From assembly GCF_945956895.1 (NCBI RefSeq), contig NZ_CAMFJF010000004.1, positions 123,927 to 187,926 of the forward strand: 64,000 nt of DNA, in the 5' to 3' direction. Positions 49,922 to 58,240 of this stretch are shown piece by piece (the first letter of the stretch is position 1; each line of letters opens with the position of its first letter). This DNA comes from an uncultured Allobosea sp. (GTDB taxonomy: Bacteria > Pseudomonadota > Alphaproteobacteria > Rhizobiales > Beijerinckiaceae). A program made the translations under genes and the position numbers. The notes beneath the pieces are model-generated. The model made no database searches and was not told the origin of the DNA. It saw only the letters and a program-made list of their open reading frames with translations.

Positions 49922-50716
49922 TCAGGCGGCCTTGCGGCCGGCGCGGCGGTCGAAGAACAAGGCCTGGCTGATCGCCGCCTTCACGGCCTCCGGCTGGAAC
50001 GGCTTGGTGATCAGGAAGGCCGGCTCCGGCCGGTCGCCGGTCAGGAGCCGTTCGGGATAGGCGGTGATGAAGATCACCGGCACGTCGATCGAGGACAGGA
50101 TTTCGTTGACCGCGTCGAGTCCCGAGCTGCCATCGGCGAGCTGGATGTCGGCGAGGACGAGACCGGGGCGCTTCTTGGCGACGAGCGCGATCGCCTCGCG
50201 CTGCGTGCGGGCAACGCCGGTGACGCTGTGGCCGAGCTCCTCGACCATCGTCTCGATGTCGAGTGCGATGATCGGCTCGTCCTCGATGATGAGGACTTCG
50301 GTCGCGACCTGCTCGGCGATTTCCTGGCCGGCGGTCTGGATCAGCGCGGACGCTTCGGCGGCCGTGATGTCCATGACCTCGGCGACATCGTCGAGCGGGA
50401 AGCCCTCGACCGTCCGCAGCAGGAAGGCCTGGCGCGGGCGCGGCGTCAGCGCTTCCAGATTGCGCTCGGCCGGCGGGCGCGAGAGCTCGACGACCGGCGC
50501 GGCGGCATCGACGCTGGCCGAGGACCACAGCTTCAGGAAGGTCTTGTAGAGGCCGACGCGGGGATCGATGTCGCGTGGGAAGCCGCTGGGATCGGCGACG
50601 AGCGCTTCGAGCATGGCGACGACATAGGCGTCGCCGCTCGGCTGGCTTCCGCAGAGCGCCCGCGCGAAGCGGCGCAGATACGGAAGATGAGGCGCAATTT
50701 CTTTTGCAATCGACAT
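49922..50716 (-). CDS. phyR: Anti-anti-sigma response regulator PhyR (sigma-like + receiver)
   Basis: MSIAKEIAPHLPYLRRFARALCGSQPSGDAYVVAMLEAL...; receiver EVLIIEDEPIIALDIETMVEELGHSVTGVARTQREAIALVAKKRPGLVLADIQLADGSSGLDAV; beside nepR/ecfG. Confidence 0.95.
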   Translation of the reverse strand: MSIAKEIAPHLPYLRRFARALCGSQPSGDAYVVAMLEALVADPSGFPRDIDPRVGLYKTFLKLWSSASVDAAAPVVELSRPPAERNLEALTPRPRQAFLLRTVEGFPLDDVAEVMDITAAEASALIQTAGQEIAEQVATEVLIIEDEPIIALDIETMVEELGHSVTGVARTQREAIALVAKKRPGLVLADIQLADGSSGLDAVNEILSSIDVPVIFITAYPERLLTGDRPEPAFLITKPFQPEAVKAAISQALFFDRRAGRKAA

Positions 50717-50793
50717 GAACGCGTCCCTTTTAGCGTGCCGAAATAATGGCTTAGGCTGCGCGAGAGACAAGAAATTTATTTTTTCTGGGTCGT

Positions 50794-50818
50794 GGAACCT
50801 TGTCCAGTAAAGCCGGTT
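50794..50818 (+). promoter_or_regulatory. EcfG-type promoter upstream of nepR-ecfG-kinase operon
   Basis: GGAAC-N16-GGTT in the phyR/nepR intergenic region. Confidence 0.7.
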
Positions 50819-50953
50819 ATTAAGGCGCATTGGTGTCGCCATCGCGACGTGGCTTCGGCGTCGCCGGCAGGACGTGGCAAGACCTGAGATGGTGGAATTC
50901 GAGAATGCGGGATCGGCTGGAAAAGCCGGCCCGGTGGTGGTGCGAGGGCTGAC

Positions 50954-51175
50954 ATGAATAGGTTGGATGCAGCGATGACGGAACCGGACGATCCCGATGA
51001 AGGCTTCGATCTGGTTCTGGACCCGAAGGTGCAGGAATCCATTGGCCGCTCCCTCAAGGCCCATTACGACGACATCGTGAACGCACCCGTGCCCGACAAG
51101 TTTCTCGTGCTGCTCGCGCAGCTTGAGGCGACCGAGCAGCGTGCAGCTGGAGCGTCGCGCGATGAGTCCCAGTGA
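50954..51175 (+). CDS. nepR: Anti-sigma factor NepR
   Basis: DLVLDPKVQESIGRSLKAHYDDIVNAPVPDKFLVLLAQLE (NepR core). Confidence 0.93.
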   Translation: MNRLDAAMTEPDDPDEGFDLVLDPKVQESIGRSLKAHYDDIVNAPVPDKFLVLLAQLEATEQRAAGASRDESQ

Positions 51176-51776
51176 TACCGTCCCTGCGAACGGGGTCGAG
51201 TCTCTGGCGCAGGAACGCAGGACCGAAGATTTCAAGGACGGGCTGATCCGCGAGATTCCCAACCTGCGCGCCTTCGCCGCCTCGCTCTCCGGCTCCATGC
51301 AATTGGCTGACGACCTCGTGCAGGACACGCTGCTGAAGGCCTGGGGCAATTCCGACAAGTTCGAACCGGGCACCAGCCTGCGCGCCTGGCTCTTCACCAT
51401 CCTGCGCAACACCTATTACTCGCTCTATCGCAAGCGCGGCCGCGAGGTGCAGGACAGCGAGGGGACCTATGCCGAGCGCATGGCGACCCATGGCAACCAG
51501 GAAAGCCATCTCGATCTCGCCGATTTCCGCAAGGCGCTGGCCAAGCTCCCCGAGGAACAGCGCGAGGTGCTGATCATGGTCGGCGCAACCGGGCTGTCCT
51601 ATGAGGAAGCGGCGGAGATCTGCGGCGTCGCGATCGGCACGATCAAGAGCCGCGTCAATCGCGCCCGCACCAAGCTGGCCGAATTGCTGTCCATCGGCAG
51701 CGTCGACGATCTCGGGCCGGGCCGTACCAATGCGGCTGCGATGCAGAGGGTTGGTACGGAACCCGTTGGCTCCTGA
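51162..51776 (+). CDS. ecfG: General stress response ECF sigma factor EcfG
   Basis: DGLIREIPNLRAFAASLSGSMQLADDLVQDTLLKAWGNSDKFEPGTSLRAWLFTILRNTYYSLYRKRGREVQD; overlaps nepR by 14 bp. Confidence 0.95.
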   Translation: MSPSDTVPANGVESLAQERRTEDFKDGLIREIPNLRAFAASLSGSMQLADDLVQDTLLKAWGNSDKFEPGTSLRAWLFTILRNTYYSLYRKRGREVQDSEGTYAERMATHGNQESHLDLADFRKALAKLPEEQREVLIMVGATGLSYEEAAEICGVAIGTIKSRVNRARTKLAELLSIGSVDDLGPGRTNAAAMQRVGTEPVGS

Positions 51777-53431
51777 TGCGTTTGCGGCGTTTCAGCACTG
51801 TCAGGGCGCGCCTGCTGGCTCTGCTGGTCGTGATCGCCATACCAATCGCCTGCGCCTCGGCCTTCACGGCTTACGCGACCTATCGGGCCGCGATCGTCGC
51901 GATCGAGGCGGCGCAGGCGCGTGCCGTCGATGATTTCGCGGTGCGCACCCGCGTCTGGTATCGCGGCATGTCGCGTGCCCTGCTCGCCTTCGGCACCACG
52001 GCGGGCGAACTCGGCCTCGACACGGCCGGCTGTCGCGATGCCGGCATCAAGGCGATGGAGCGGGCCGGCGGCTTCCGTGCCTTTCTGCTGCGCGGCGTGG
52101 ACGGCCATGTCTGCGCCGGGGCGCTCGATCCGGATCTGTCCGCCGAGAGGCTGGACGGCTTCGCAAGGCAGCTGGCGAGCCGGCCCGTCGTTGGGATGTG
52201 GAACGGCGCCGATCTCGGCCGGATGCGCTACGATCAGGTCACCGCGGGCGGGCGGCGCTACCTCGCCATCCTGGCATCGGATTTTCCCAACGCGGGTGGT
52301 CGCGGCTTGCAGCAGGCGTTGCTGCTCACGGCTCCCGATTTGCTCGAGAGTGTCTTCGATCTCGGCGAGGACGGCCAGGGCCTGAACGTCGCCCTGGTCG
52401 GGCGCGATACCGGCGTCATCGCCAGCCGCGGAGACGATCGCGACATGTCGTGGCTGCCGCGCACGGACCGGATTCCCGAGAAACACGCGCGCTGGACCGC
52501 ACCGAGCCGGGCCGGAGAGGATAACACCTACGCCGCCCGGATGGTCGCCGAGCCGGATTTCTACATCGTTGCGAGTTTCGACGATCGGCCGGCGGAGGCC
52601 GCACGGCTGCAATTCATCGCGCTGCTGCTTGCGCCGCTCCTCACCTTGGCCCTGCTCTGCCTCGTCTGCATGAGGGCGATCGAGAAGCACTGCCTGCGCT
52701 GGCTGCGTGGCATCGAGATGGCTGCGCGGTCGCGGACCTCCAGCAACCGGGTCAGGGCCTCGGTCGCCGACGGCATGCCCAGCGATATGCGCAGCGTCGC
52801 GGAGGCGTTCAACGGCATGGTCGAGGAGCAGGAGGTGCGCCAGCGCCGCCTCCAGACAGCGCTCGACGACAACCGTTTCCTCGTTCGCGAGCTGCATCAC
52901 CGGGTCAAGAACAGCCTCCAGGTCGTGCAAAGCTATATCGGGCTGAGCAAGCGCGACCATCGCGACGAGGCGCGGCTGGCGCTCGCCGATGCCGAATGCC
53001 GGGTGCATGTGCTCTCCGCTGCCTATCGTTTCACCCTTGCCGATGGCGAGATGCAGCCGGTCCGTGTCGACCTCTTCCTCGATGATGTCGTCACCATGAT
53101 CGCGAACCTGATCCGCAGCCGCGACCAATGGGTGACGAGCCGGATCGAGACCGCCGCGACGCTCTCGGTCGACAGGATCATCCCGCTCGGCTTTCTCGTC
53201 GCGGATGTCGCCTCGCGGGCCCTGCGCGGTACGCCGGGTGTCCGGATCGCGGTGGAGGTCGTGGATGTCGATGATTCAGCGATCGAGGTTGGCCTCGAAG
53301 CCGATCGTGAAATCCAGCACAGCGCCCCGCCACGGCTCTTCGCGGGTTTGCTCACCCAGGTCGAGGCGGTGCAGACGCAGGAGCCGCATGATCGCAGCCT
53401 TGGGCGCTGGCGGATCGCTCATGGCTCCTGA
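51776..53431 (+). CDS. HisKA_2-type sensor kinase-like protein with degenerate ATPase domain
   Basis: Two TM segments; FLVRELHHRVKNSLQVVQSYIGLSKRDHRDEARLALADAECRVHVLSAAYRF; C-terminus IPLGFLVADVASRALRGTPGVRIAVEVVDV lacks N-box; start overlaps ecfG stop. Confidence 0.9.
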   Translation: MRLRRFSTVRARLLALLVVIAIPIACASAFTAYATYRAAIVAIEAAQARAVDDFAVRTRVWYRGMSRALLAFGTTAGELGLDTAGCRDAGIKAMERAGGFRAFLLRGVDGHVCAGALDPDLSAERLDGFARQLASRPVVGMWNGADLGRMRYDQVTAGGRRYLAILASDFPNAGGRGLQQALLLTAPDLLESVFDLGEDGQGLNVALVGRDTGVIASRGDDRDMSWLPRTDRIPEKHARWTAPSRAGEDNTYAARMVAEPDFYIVASFDDRPAEAARLQFIALLLAPLLTLALLCLVCMRAIEKHCLRWLRGIEMAARSRTSSNRVRASVADGMPSDMRSVAEAFNGMVEEQEVRQRRLQTALDDNRFLVRELHHRVKNSLQVVQSYIGLSKRDHRDEARLALADAECRVHVLSAAYRFTLADGEMQPVRVDLFLDDVVTMIANLIRSRDQWVTSRIETAATLSVDRIIPLGFLVADVASRALRGTPGVRIAVEVVDVDDSAIEVGLEADREIQHSAPPRLFAGLLTQVEAVQTQEPHDRSLGRWRIAHGS

Positions 53432-53493
53432 GGCCCGCGGGCTTCCCGAGAACGCTGTCGTGCCGGATCACGCGGAGGAATCCGATGCACAGC

Positions 53494-53590
53494 CGTCATT
53501 GCGAGCGTAGCGAAGCAATCCAGGGGACTGGGCCGAACCGCTCAGCCCAGTCCCCTGGATTGCTTCGTCGCTTCGCTCCTCGCAATGACG
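53494..53590. repeat. Intergenic inverted-repeat element, family D
   Basis: cgtcattgcgagcgtagcgaagcaatccaggggactgggc...gcccagtcccctggattgcttcgtcgcttcgctcctcgcaatgacg. Confidence 0.9.
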
Positions 53591-53620
53591 GCCTTACGCC
53601 TCAGTCCGGTCGAGCATCGT

Positions 53621-53902
53621 TCAGCGAACGATATGCGTGACCGGCCCCTCGGCCATCGCCTGCTGCGAGGGCGAAGCGATGGCGCGCTTGGCGGCGCTGC
53701 GCGAGCGGTCGGAGCGGTCGACGGAGGCCAGATGCAGGCTGTCTGCATAGCCGGTCTCGCCCTTGGCGAGAGCAACGGATGTCGAGCTCTGGTCGGCCGG
53801 CATCTGGAGCCCGGCGCCGAGCGTCAGGCCCGTGACGGCCGCGCCCATGAGGCCGAAGAAGACGATGGCGCGCATAGCCGGCGCGAGGCTGGACTTGAGC
53901 AT
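53621..53902 (-). CDS. Small exported/membrane-anchored protein
   Basis: MLKSSLAPAMRAIVFFGLMGAAVTGLTLGAGLQMPADQSSTSVALAKGETGYADSLHLASVDRSDRSRSAAKRAIASPSQQAMAEGPVTHIVR. Confidence 0.6.
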   Translation of the reverse strand: MLKSSLAPAMRAIVFFGLMGAAVTGLTLGAGLQMPADQSSTSVALAKGETGYADSLHLASVDRSDRSRSAAKRAIASPSQQAMAEGPVTHIVR

Positions 53903-53952
53903 GGATGTCTCCGCGGGCTGGCCGGCCGATTTGGCCGGCTGTCGCAATGGAA

Positions 53953-53978
53953 AACGCTCGAAAGCCCGTTTCGGTTCC
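53953..53978 (-). promoter_or_regulatory. EcfG-type promoter upstream of small exported protein gene
   Basis: GGAAC-N17-CGTT on minus; 50 nt before ATG 53902. Confidence 0.75.
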
Positions 53979-54014
53979 CCTCCCGGCACGCGGGCCGAGT
54001 CTCTCCTGTCGCTC

Positions 54015-54040
54015 CGGAACGCGGAGCGCCTCGACCGCGT
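54015..54040 (+). promoter_or_regulatory. EcfG-type promoter upstream of Crp/Fnr regulator gene
   Basis: GGAAC-N17-CGTT; 49 nt before ATG 54090. Confidence 0.75.
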
Positions 54041-54089
54041 TGTCCCCCGAGCCGGGTCTCGGCCGGCGCCAGGGGGATTGAATTCGATC

Positions 54090-54845
54090 ATGAACATCGC
54101 CAGTCGGCCGGGACGTCTCGGCACGCCATGCCTCGCCTGTCCCTTGCGGCTGAAACCTGCCTTCCGGGACAAGAGCGATGATGAAATCCGTTTCATCCAG
54201 ACGATGAAGGCCGACCATCGGTTCGTGCGGGCCGGCATGGACATCATCCATCCCGGGCAGGAGGATGCGGAGCTCTACACGCTCTTCTCGGGCTGGGCCT
54301 TCCGCTACAAATCCTTGCCGGACGGGCGGCGCCAGATCCTCAACTTCCTCTTGCCGGGTGATCTCGTCGGCCTGCAGGCGTCGCTGCTCAGTGCCGCCGA
54401 GCACGGGATCGAGGCGCTGACCGATGTCGAGCTCTGCGTCTTCCCGCGCAAGCGCCTCTGGGACCTCTTCGTGGGGATGCCGACGCTGGCCTACGAAGTC
54501 TCCTGGCTGGGCTCGCGCGAGGAATGCATGGTCGACGACAATCTCACCTCGGTCGGGCAGCGCAATGCCGGCGAGCGCATCGCCGCGCTGATCATCGCGC
54601 TCTATCACCGGGCCGATGCGCTCGGGCTCGTCACCAATGGCAGCTTCGCCTTCCCGCTTTCGCAGCAGCAGATCGCCGATGCGCTCGGCCTCTCGCTCGT
54701 CCACACCAGCAAGACCTGGTCGCGATTGCGCCGGGAAGGACTGTTCTCGCTCGCGGCAGGCAGGCTCACCCTGCTGAATCCGCGCCTGACGGCACGGATG
54801 GCCGCTGCCTACGAGCAGATCACGGCGCCGCGGCCGCTGATCTGA
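54090..54845 (+). CDS. Crp/Fnr family transcriptional regulator
   Basis: MDIIHPGQEDAELYTLFSGWAFRYKSLPDGRRQILNFLLPGDLVGLQ; HTH FPLSQQQIADALGLSLVHTSKTWSRLRREGLFSLAAGRLTLLN. Confidence 0.94.
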   Translation: MNIASRPGRLGTPCLACPLRLKPAFRDKSDDEIRFIQTMKADHRFVRAGMDIIHPGQEDAELYTLFSGWAFRYKSLPDGRRQILNFLLPGDLVGLQASLLSAAEHGIEALTDVELCVFPRKRLWDLFVGMPTLAYEVSWLGSREECMVDDNLTSVGQRNAGERIAALIIALYHRADALGLVTNGSFAFPLSQQQIADALGLSLVHTSKTWSRLRREGLFSLAAGRLTLLNPRLTARMAAAYEQITAPRPLI

Positions 54846-54967
54846 TGGCTCCATTTGCGTCGGAGTTGATTAAAGGCTTGGCGACAGCCTGCTCTTGACC
54901 CCATATGCCGCGCAGGTAACGTTGATTTGCGTCAGACGCGTCGTCTCTGCGGCGTTCAAGGGGTGTC

Positions 54968-55762
54968 ATGTCTTCGACGATTCGCCATCGCCCACCGCGT
55001 ACCGCTTCGCTGGCGGCCCGTCTCGGGCAGTCCCGCGTCGCGACGCGGATCGAGGGCGAGATGCGCGTCACCGCCGCCGATCTCGTCGATCGCGTGGCCG
55101 AGGCGAAGCTGAAGGTCGCAGCCGTCCGCTACAAGGTCGAGGGCGAGGTCCGCAGCACGGCGGAGAAGCTCAAGAGCCGCGTCAGCGAGGCCAAGGCGAA
55201 GCTGGGCGACGAGGCGCGCTTCATCAAGTCCTGGATCGACGATCCCCGCCGCACCGGCTCGGTCACGCCGTCGAGCCCCGCGCTCGCGCGGCGCATGGCG
55301 TCTTTCGTCGATCCCGAACAGCCCGGTCCGGTGATCGAGATCGGTCCCGGCACCGGCCCGGTCACCGAAGCGCTGATCGAGCGCGGCATCGACGAGAGCC
55401 GGTTGATTCTCGTCGAGTACAGTCCCGAGTTCTGCGAATTGCTGCGCAAGCGCTTCCCGCAGGCGACGGTGGTGCAGGGCGATGCCTACGCCCTGTCGCA
55501 GACGCTTTCCGGCCACCTCCGGGAAAAGGCGATCGCGCTGGTCTCGAGCCTGCCCTTGTTCAACCGTCCGCCGGCAACCCGCTCGGCGCTGGCGCGCGAG
55601 GCTTTTCCGTTGCTGGTCGACGGCGCGCCCTTCATCCAGTTCACCTATTCGGTGATCTCGCCGATCCCCCGGAAGGGCTCCGGCCTCAAGGCCTTCGTGT
55701 CCGACTGGGTGCTGCGCAACATCCCACCGGCGCGAGTCTGGGTTTACCGTCAAATTCGTTGA
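54968..55762 (+). CDS. Phospholipid N-methyltransferase-like (PmtA/rRNA dimethylase fold)
   Basis: GSVTPSSPALARRMASFVDPEQPGPVIEIGPGTGPVTEALIERGIDESRLILVEYSPEFCELLRKRFP...SSLPLFNRPPATR. Confidence 0.82.
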   Translation: MSSTIRHRPPRTASLAARLGQSRVATRIEGEMRVTAADLVDRVAEAKLKVAAVRYKVEGEVRSTAEKLKSRVSEAKAKLGDEARFIKSWIDDPRRTGSVTPSSPALARRMASFVDPEQPGPVIEIGPGTGPVTEALIERGIDESRLILVEYSPEFCELLRKRFPQATVVQGDAYALSQTLSGHLREKAIALVSSLPLFNRPPATRSALAREAFPLLVDGAPFIQFTYSVISPIPRKGSGLKAFVSDWVLRNIPPARVWVYRQIR

Positions 55763-55906
55763 TTTTCGGCAGGTTGACGTATCGGCGCCGTCGATGCCCG
55801 GCGAATTATCCGGCTTTCCACACGGAATCGTAAGACCTCGTTGTTAGGCAGCGCTCGCGACCGGGTGCCCGCTGGCCTGTTCGCCAGCGAGGAGCCGGAA
55901 CAGCCG

Positions 55907-57100
55907 ATGAGTGCCGCAACCCTCCGTTACAGTTTGCCGCGTCGGCGTCTGACGCGTTGGCTGGCGGATGCCGGGCTGGACGTGCCGCCGGAAATCCGGG
56001 TCGCGCTGATCGGCAGCCTCTACGGCACGCTGCCGATCTTTGCCGGCGGCGTGATCAACTCGCTCGCGGTCTCCTTCCTGATCGCCTGGCGCATCCCGAC
56101 CCTGCCTTTCATGCTGTGGTGCGCCTTCGAACTGCTCTGCTGCAGCATCCGCCTCGTCGTGCTGATCCACGCCCGCCGCCGGGCCGCGCGCGGCAGCTCC
56201 ACCCCGACCGACCTCTACCTGCTGCTTGGCGTCGCCTGGGCGGCCGGCATCGGGGCCGGCACCTTCCTCAGCCTGACCAGCGGCGATTGGGTCGCGGCGG
56301 CACTGGCTTGCCTCTCGGCGGCCGCGATGGTCGGCGGCATCTGCTTTCGCAATTTCGCGGCGCCGCGCATGGCCGGCGTGATGATCGGGCTGACGCTCGG
56401 GCCTTGCGTGCTCGCGGCACCTTTCTTGTCCGAGCCGATCATGATGATCACCTTCATGCAGATTCCATTCTACCTCTTCAGCATGACGGCCGCCGCCTAC
56501 AAGCTGAACGCCATGCTGATCTCGACCATGCGGGCCGAGCGCGAGAACGCCTTCCATGCGCGGCACGACATGCTCACCGGCCTCTCGAACCGGACCGGCC
56601 TGGCGAAGGCCTTCGCCGCCCGCTTCGAGAGCGAAGCCGCGCCCCGCGGGCTCGCGCTGGTCTATCTCGACCTCGACGGCTTCAAGGCGGTCAACGACAA
56701 TTACGGACATATGGCAGGCGATGCCTTGCTCCAGCTCGTCGCCGAGCGCTTGCGCGGTCTCGTCCGCAGCTCCGACATCGCTGCACGCATCGGCGGAGAC
56801 GAGTTCGTCGTGCTCTCCGAGCAGACCGAGCGGACGCAGCTCCAGCGCTTCGGCGAGCGCATCGTGCGCGAGATCTCGGAACCCTATGAGCTCGACAGCG
56901 GGCACCAGCTCAACATCGGCGCCTCCGTCGGCATCGCGTTGGCCCCCGAGCATGGTCGCGACATGAACAGCCTGATGACGGCGGCCGATGCCGCGCTCTA
57001 CCAGGCGAAATCGCGCGGCAAATCACTCTGTGTCATCGCCGGCCAGCGCTCGGTTCTGGATGCGCGTGCTTCAGCCGGGCGCCATCCACGCTTGCAGTAA
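55907..57100 (+). CDS. Membrane-bound GGDEF diguanylate cyclase
   Basis: HDMLTGLSNRTGLAKAFAARFESE...YLDLDGFKAVNDNYGHMAGDALLQLVAERL...AARIGGDEFVVL. Confidence 0.94.
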   Translation: MSAATLRYSLPRRRLTRWLADAGLDVPPEIRVALIGSLYGTLPIFAGGVINSLAVSFLIAWRIPTLPFMLWCAFELLCCSIRLVVLIHARRRAARGSSTPTDLYLLLGVAWAAGIGAGTFLSLTSGDWVAAALACLSAAAMVGGICFRNFAAPRMAGVMIGLTLGPCVLAAPFLSEPIMMITFMQIPFYLFSMTAAAYKLNAMLISTMRAERENAFHARHDMLTGLSNRTGLAKAFAARFESEAAPRGLALVYLDLDGFKAVNDNYGHMAGDALLQLVAERLRGLVRSSDIAARIGGDEFVVLSEQTERTQLQRFGERIVREISEPYELDSGHQLNIGASVGIALAPEHGRDMNSLMTAADAALYQAKSRGKSLCVIAGQRSVLDARASAGRHPRLQ

Positions 57101-57183
57101 GGCGATGATTCCCGCAGCGGCTTGACCGGGGACGGCCGCTCGGGCTTGGTTTGCGCCTCTTCGAGAGCAGCCGGGGCGCGAGC

Positions 57184-58113
57184 GTGACGGATATCGGGCG
57201 GCTGGTCCGCGACATCGCCGACGAGATGCGCGGCGCCGAGGAGCGCGGCGAGGTCGCGACCTATATCCCGCCGCTTGCCCGCATCGATCCCCGCCAGTTC
57301 GGACTCTGCGTCGTGATGGCCGATGGCGAGGTTCACGCGTCTGGCGACAGCGAGGAGCCCTTCTCGATCCAGAGCGTCTCGAAGGTTTTCGCGCTGACGC
57401 AGGCGCTCGGCAAGGTCGGCGACACGCTCTGGCGCCGGGTCGGGCGCGAGCCCTCGGGCACGCCGTTCAACTCGATCGTCCAGCTCGAGCGCGAGCAGGG
57501 CGTGCCGCGCAATCCCTTCATCAATGCCGGCGCCCTGGTCGTTGCCGATATCAACCTCGCCGGCCATGAGCCGCGCGTCGCCATCGGCGAGTTGCTCCGC
57601 TTCATGCGCTATCTCGCCGATGACGACACCATCATCATCGACGACGCCGTGGCGCGCGCCGAGCAGGCGACCGGTTTCCGCAATATCGCGCTGGCCAATT
57701 ATATGAAGGCCTTCGGCAACATTACCCATCCGCCGGAACTGACGCTCGGCGTCTATTTCCACCAATGCGCCATCGCGATGACGTGCCGCCAGCTCGCGAT
57801 GGCCGGGCGCTTCCTGATGCATGGCGGCTTCTACGAGCCCGGCGGGCCGCGCGTCGTCTCAGGGCAACGGGCGCGCCGCATCAACGCGCTGATGCTGACC
57901 TGCGGCCATTACGACGCCTCGGGCGATTTCGCCTTCCGCGTCGGCCTGCCCGGCAAGTCCGGCGTCGGCGGCGGCATCCTCGCGATCGCGCCGGGCAAGG
58001 CCGCGATCGCGGTCTGGTCGCCCGGCCTCAACGCCAACGGCAATTCCCTGCTCGGCACGTTGGCGCTGGAGCGCCTGACCGAGGCGACGGGCTGGTCGGT
58101 CTTCGCGCGGTAG
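57184..58113 (+). CDS. glsA: Glutaminase
   Basis: [51 protein letters not shown]...[14 protein letters not shown]...[11 protein letters not shown]; start GTG 57184 or TTG 57151. Confidence 0.94.
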   Translation: MTDIGRLVRDIADEMRGAEERGEVATYIPPLARIDPRQFGLCVVMADGEVHASGDSEEPFSIQSVSKVFALTQALGKVGDTLWRRVGREPSGTPFNSIVQLEREQGVPRNPFINAGALVVADINLAGHEPRVAIGELLRFMRYLADDDTIIIDDAVARAEQATGFRNIALANYMKAFGNITHPPELTLGVYFHQCAIAMTCRQLAMAGRFLMHGGFYEPGGPRVVSGQRARRINALMLTCGHYDASGDFAFRVGLPGKSGVGGGILAIAPGKAAIAVWSPGLNANGNSLLGTLALERLTEATGWSVFAR

Positions 58114-58123
58114 AGAGAAGGCG

Positions 58124-58227
58124 CGTCATGCTCGGGCTTGACCCGAGCATCTCAGGACGCGGAGGTCCTGGGGCCTCTTCCTGATGGAGCTTCTCGGGTC
58201 TGCGCTTCGCTTCGCCCGAGAATGACG
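58124..58227. repeat. Intergenic inverted-repeat element, family E
   Basis: cgtcatgctcgggcttgacccgagcatctcaggacgc...ctgatggagcttctcgggtctgcgcttcgcttcgcccgagaatgacg. Confidence 0.75.
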
Positions 58228-58240
58228 GCCTGGTTTCAGC

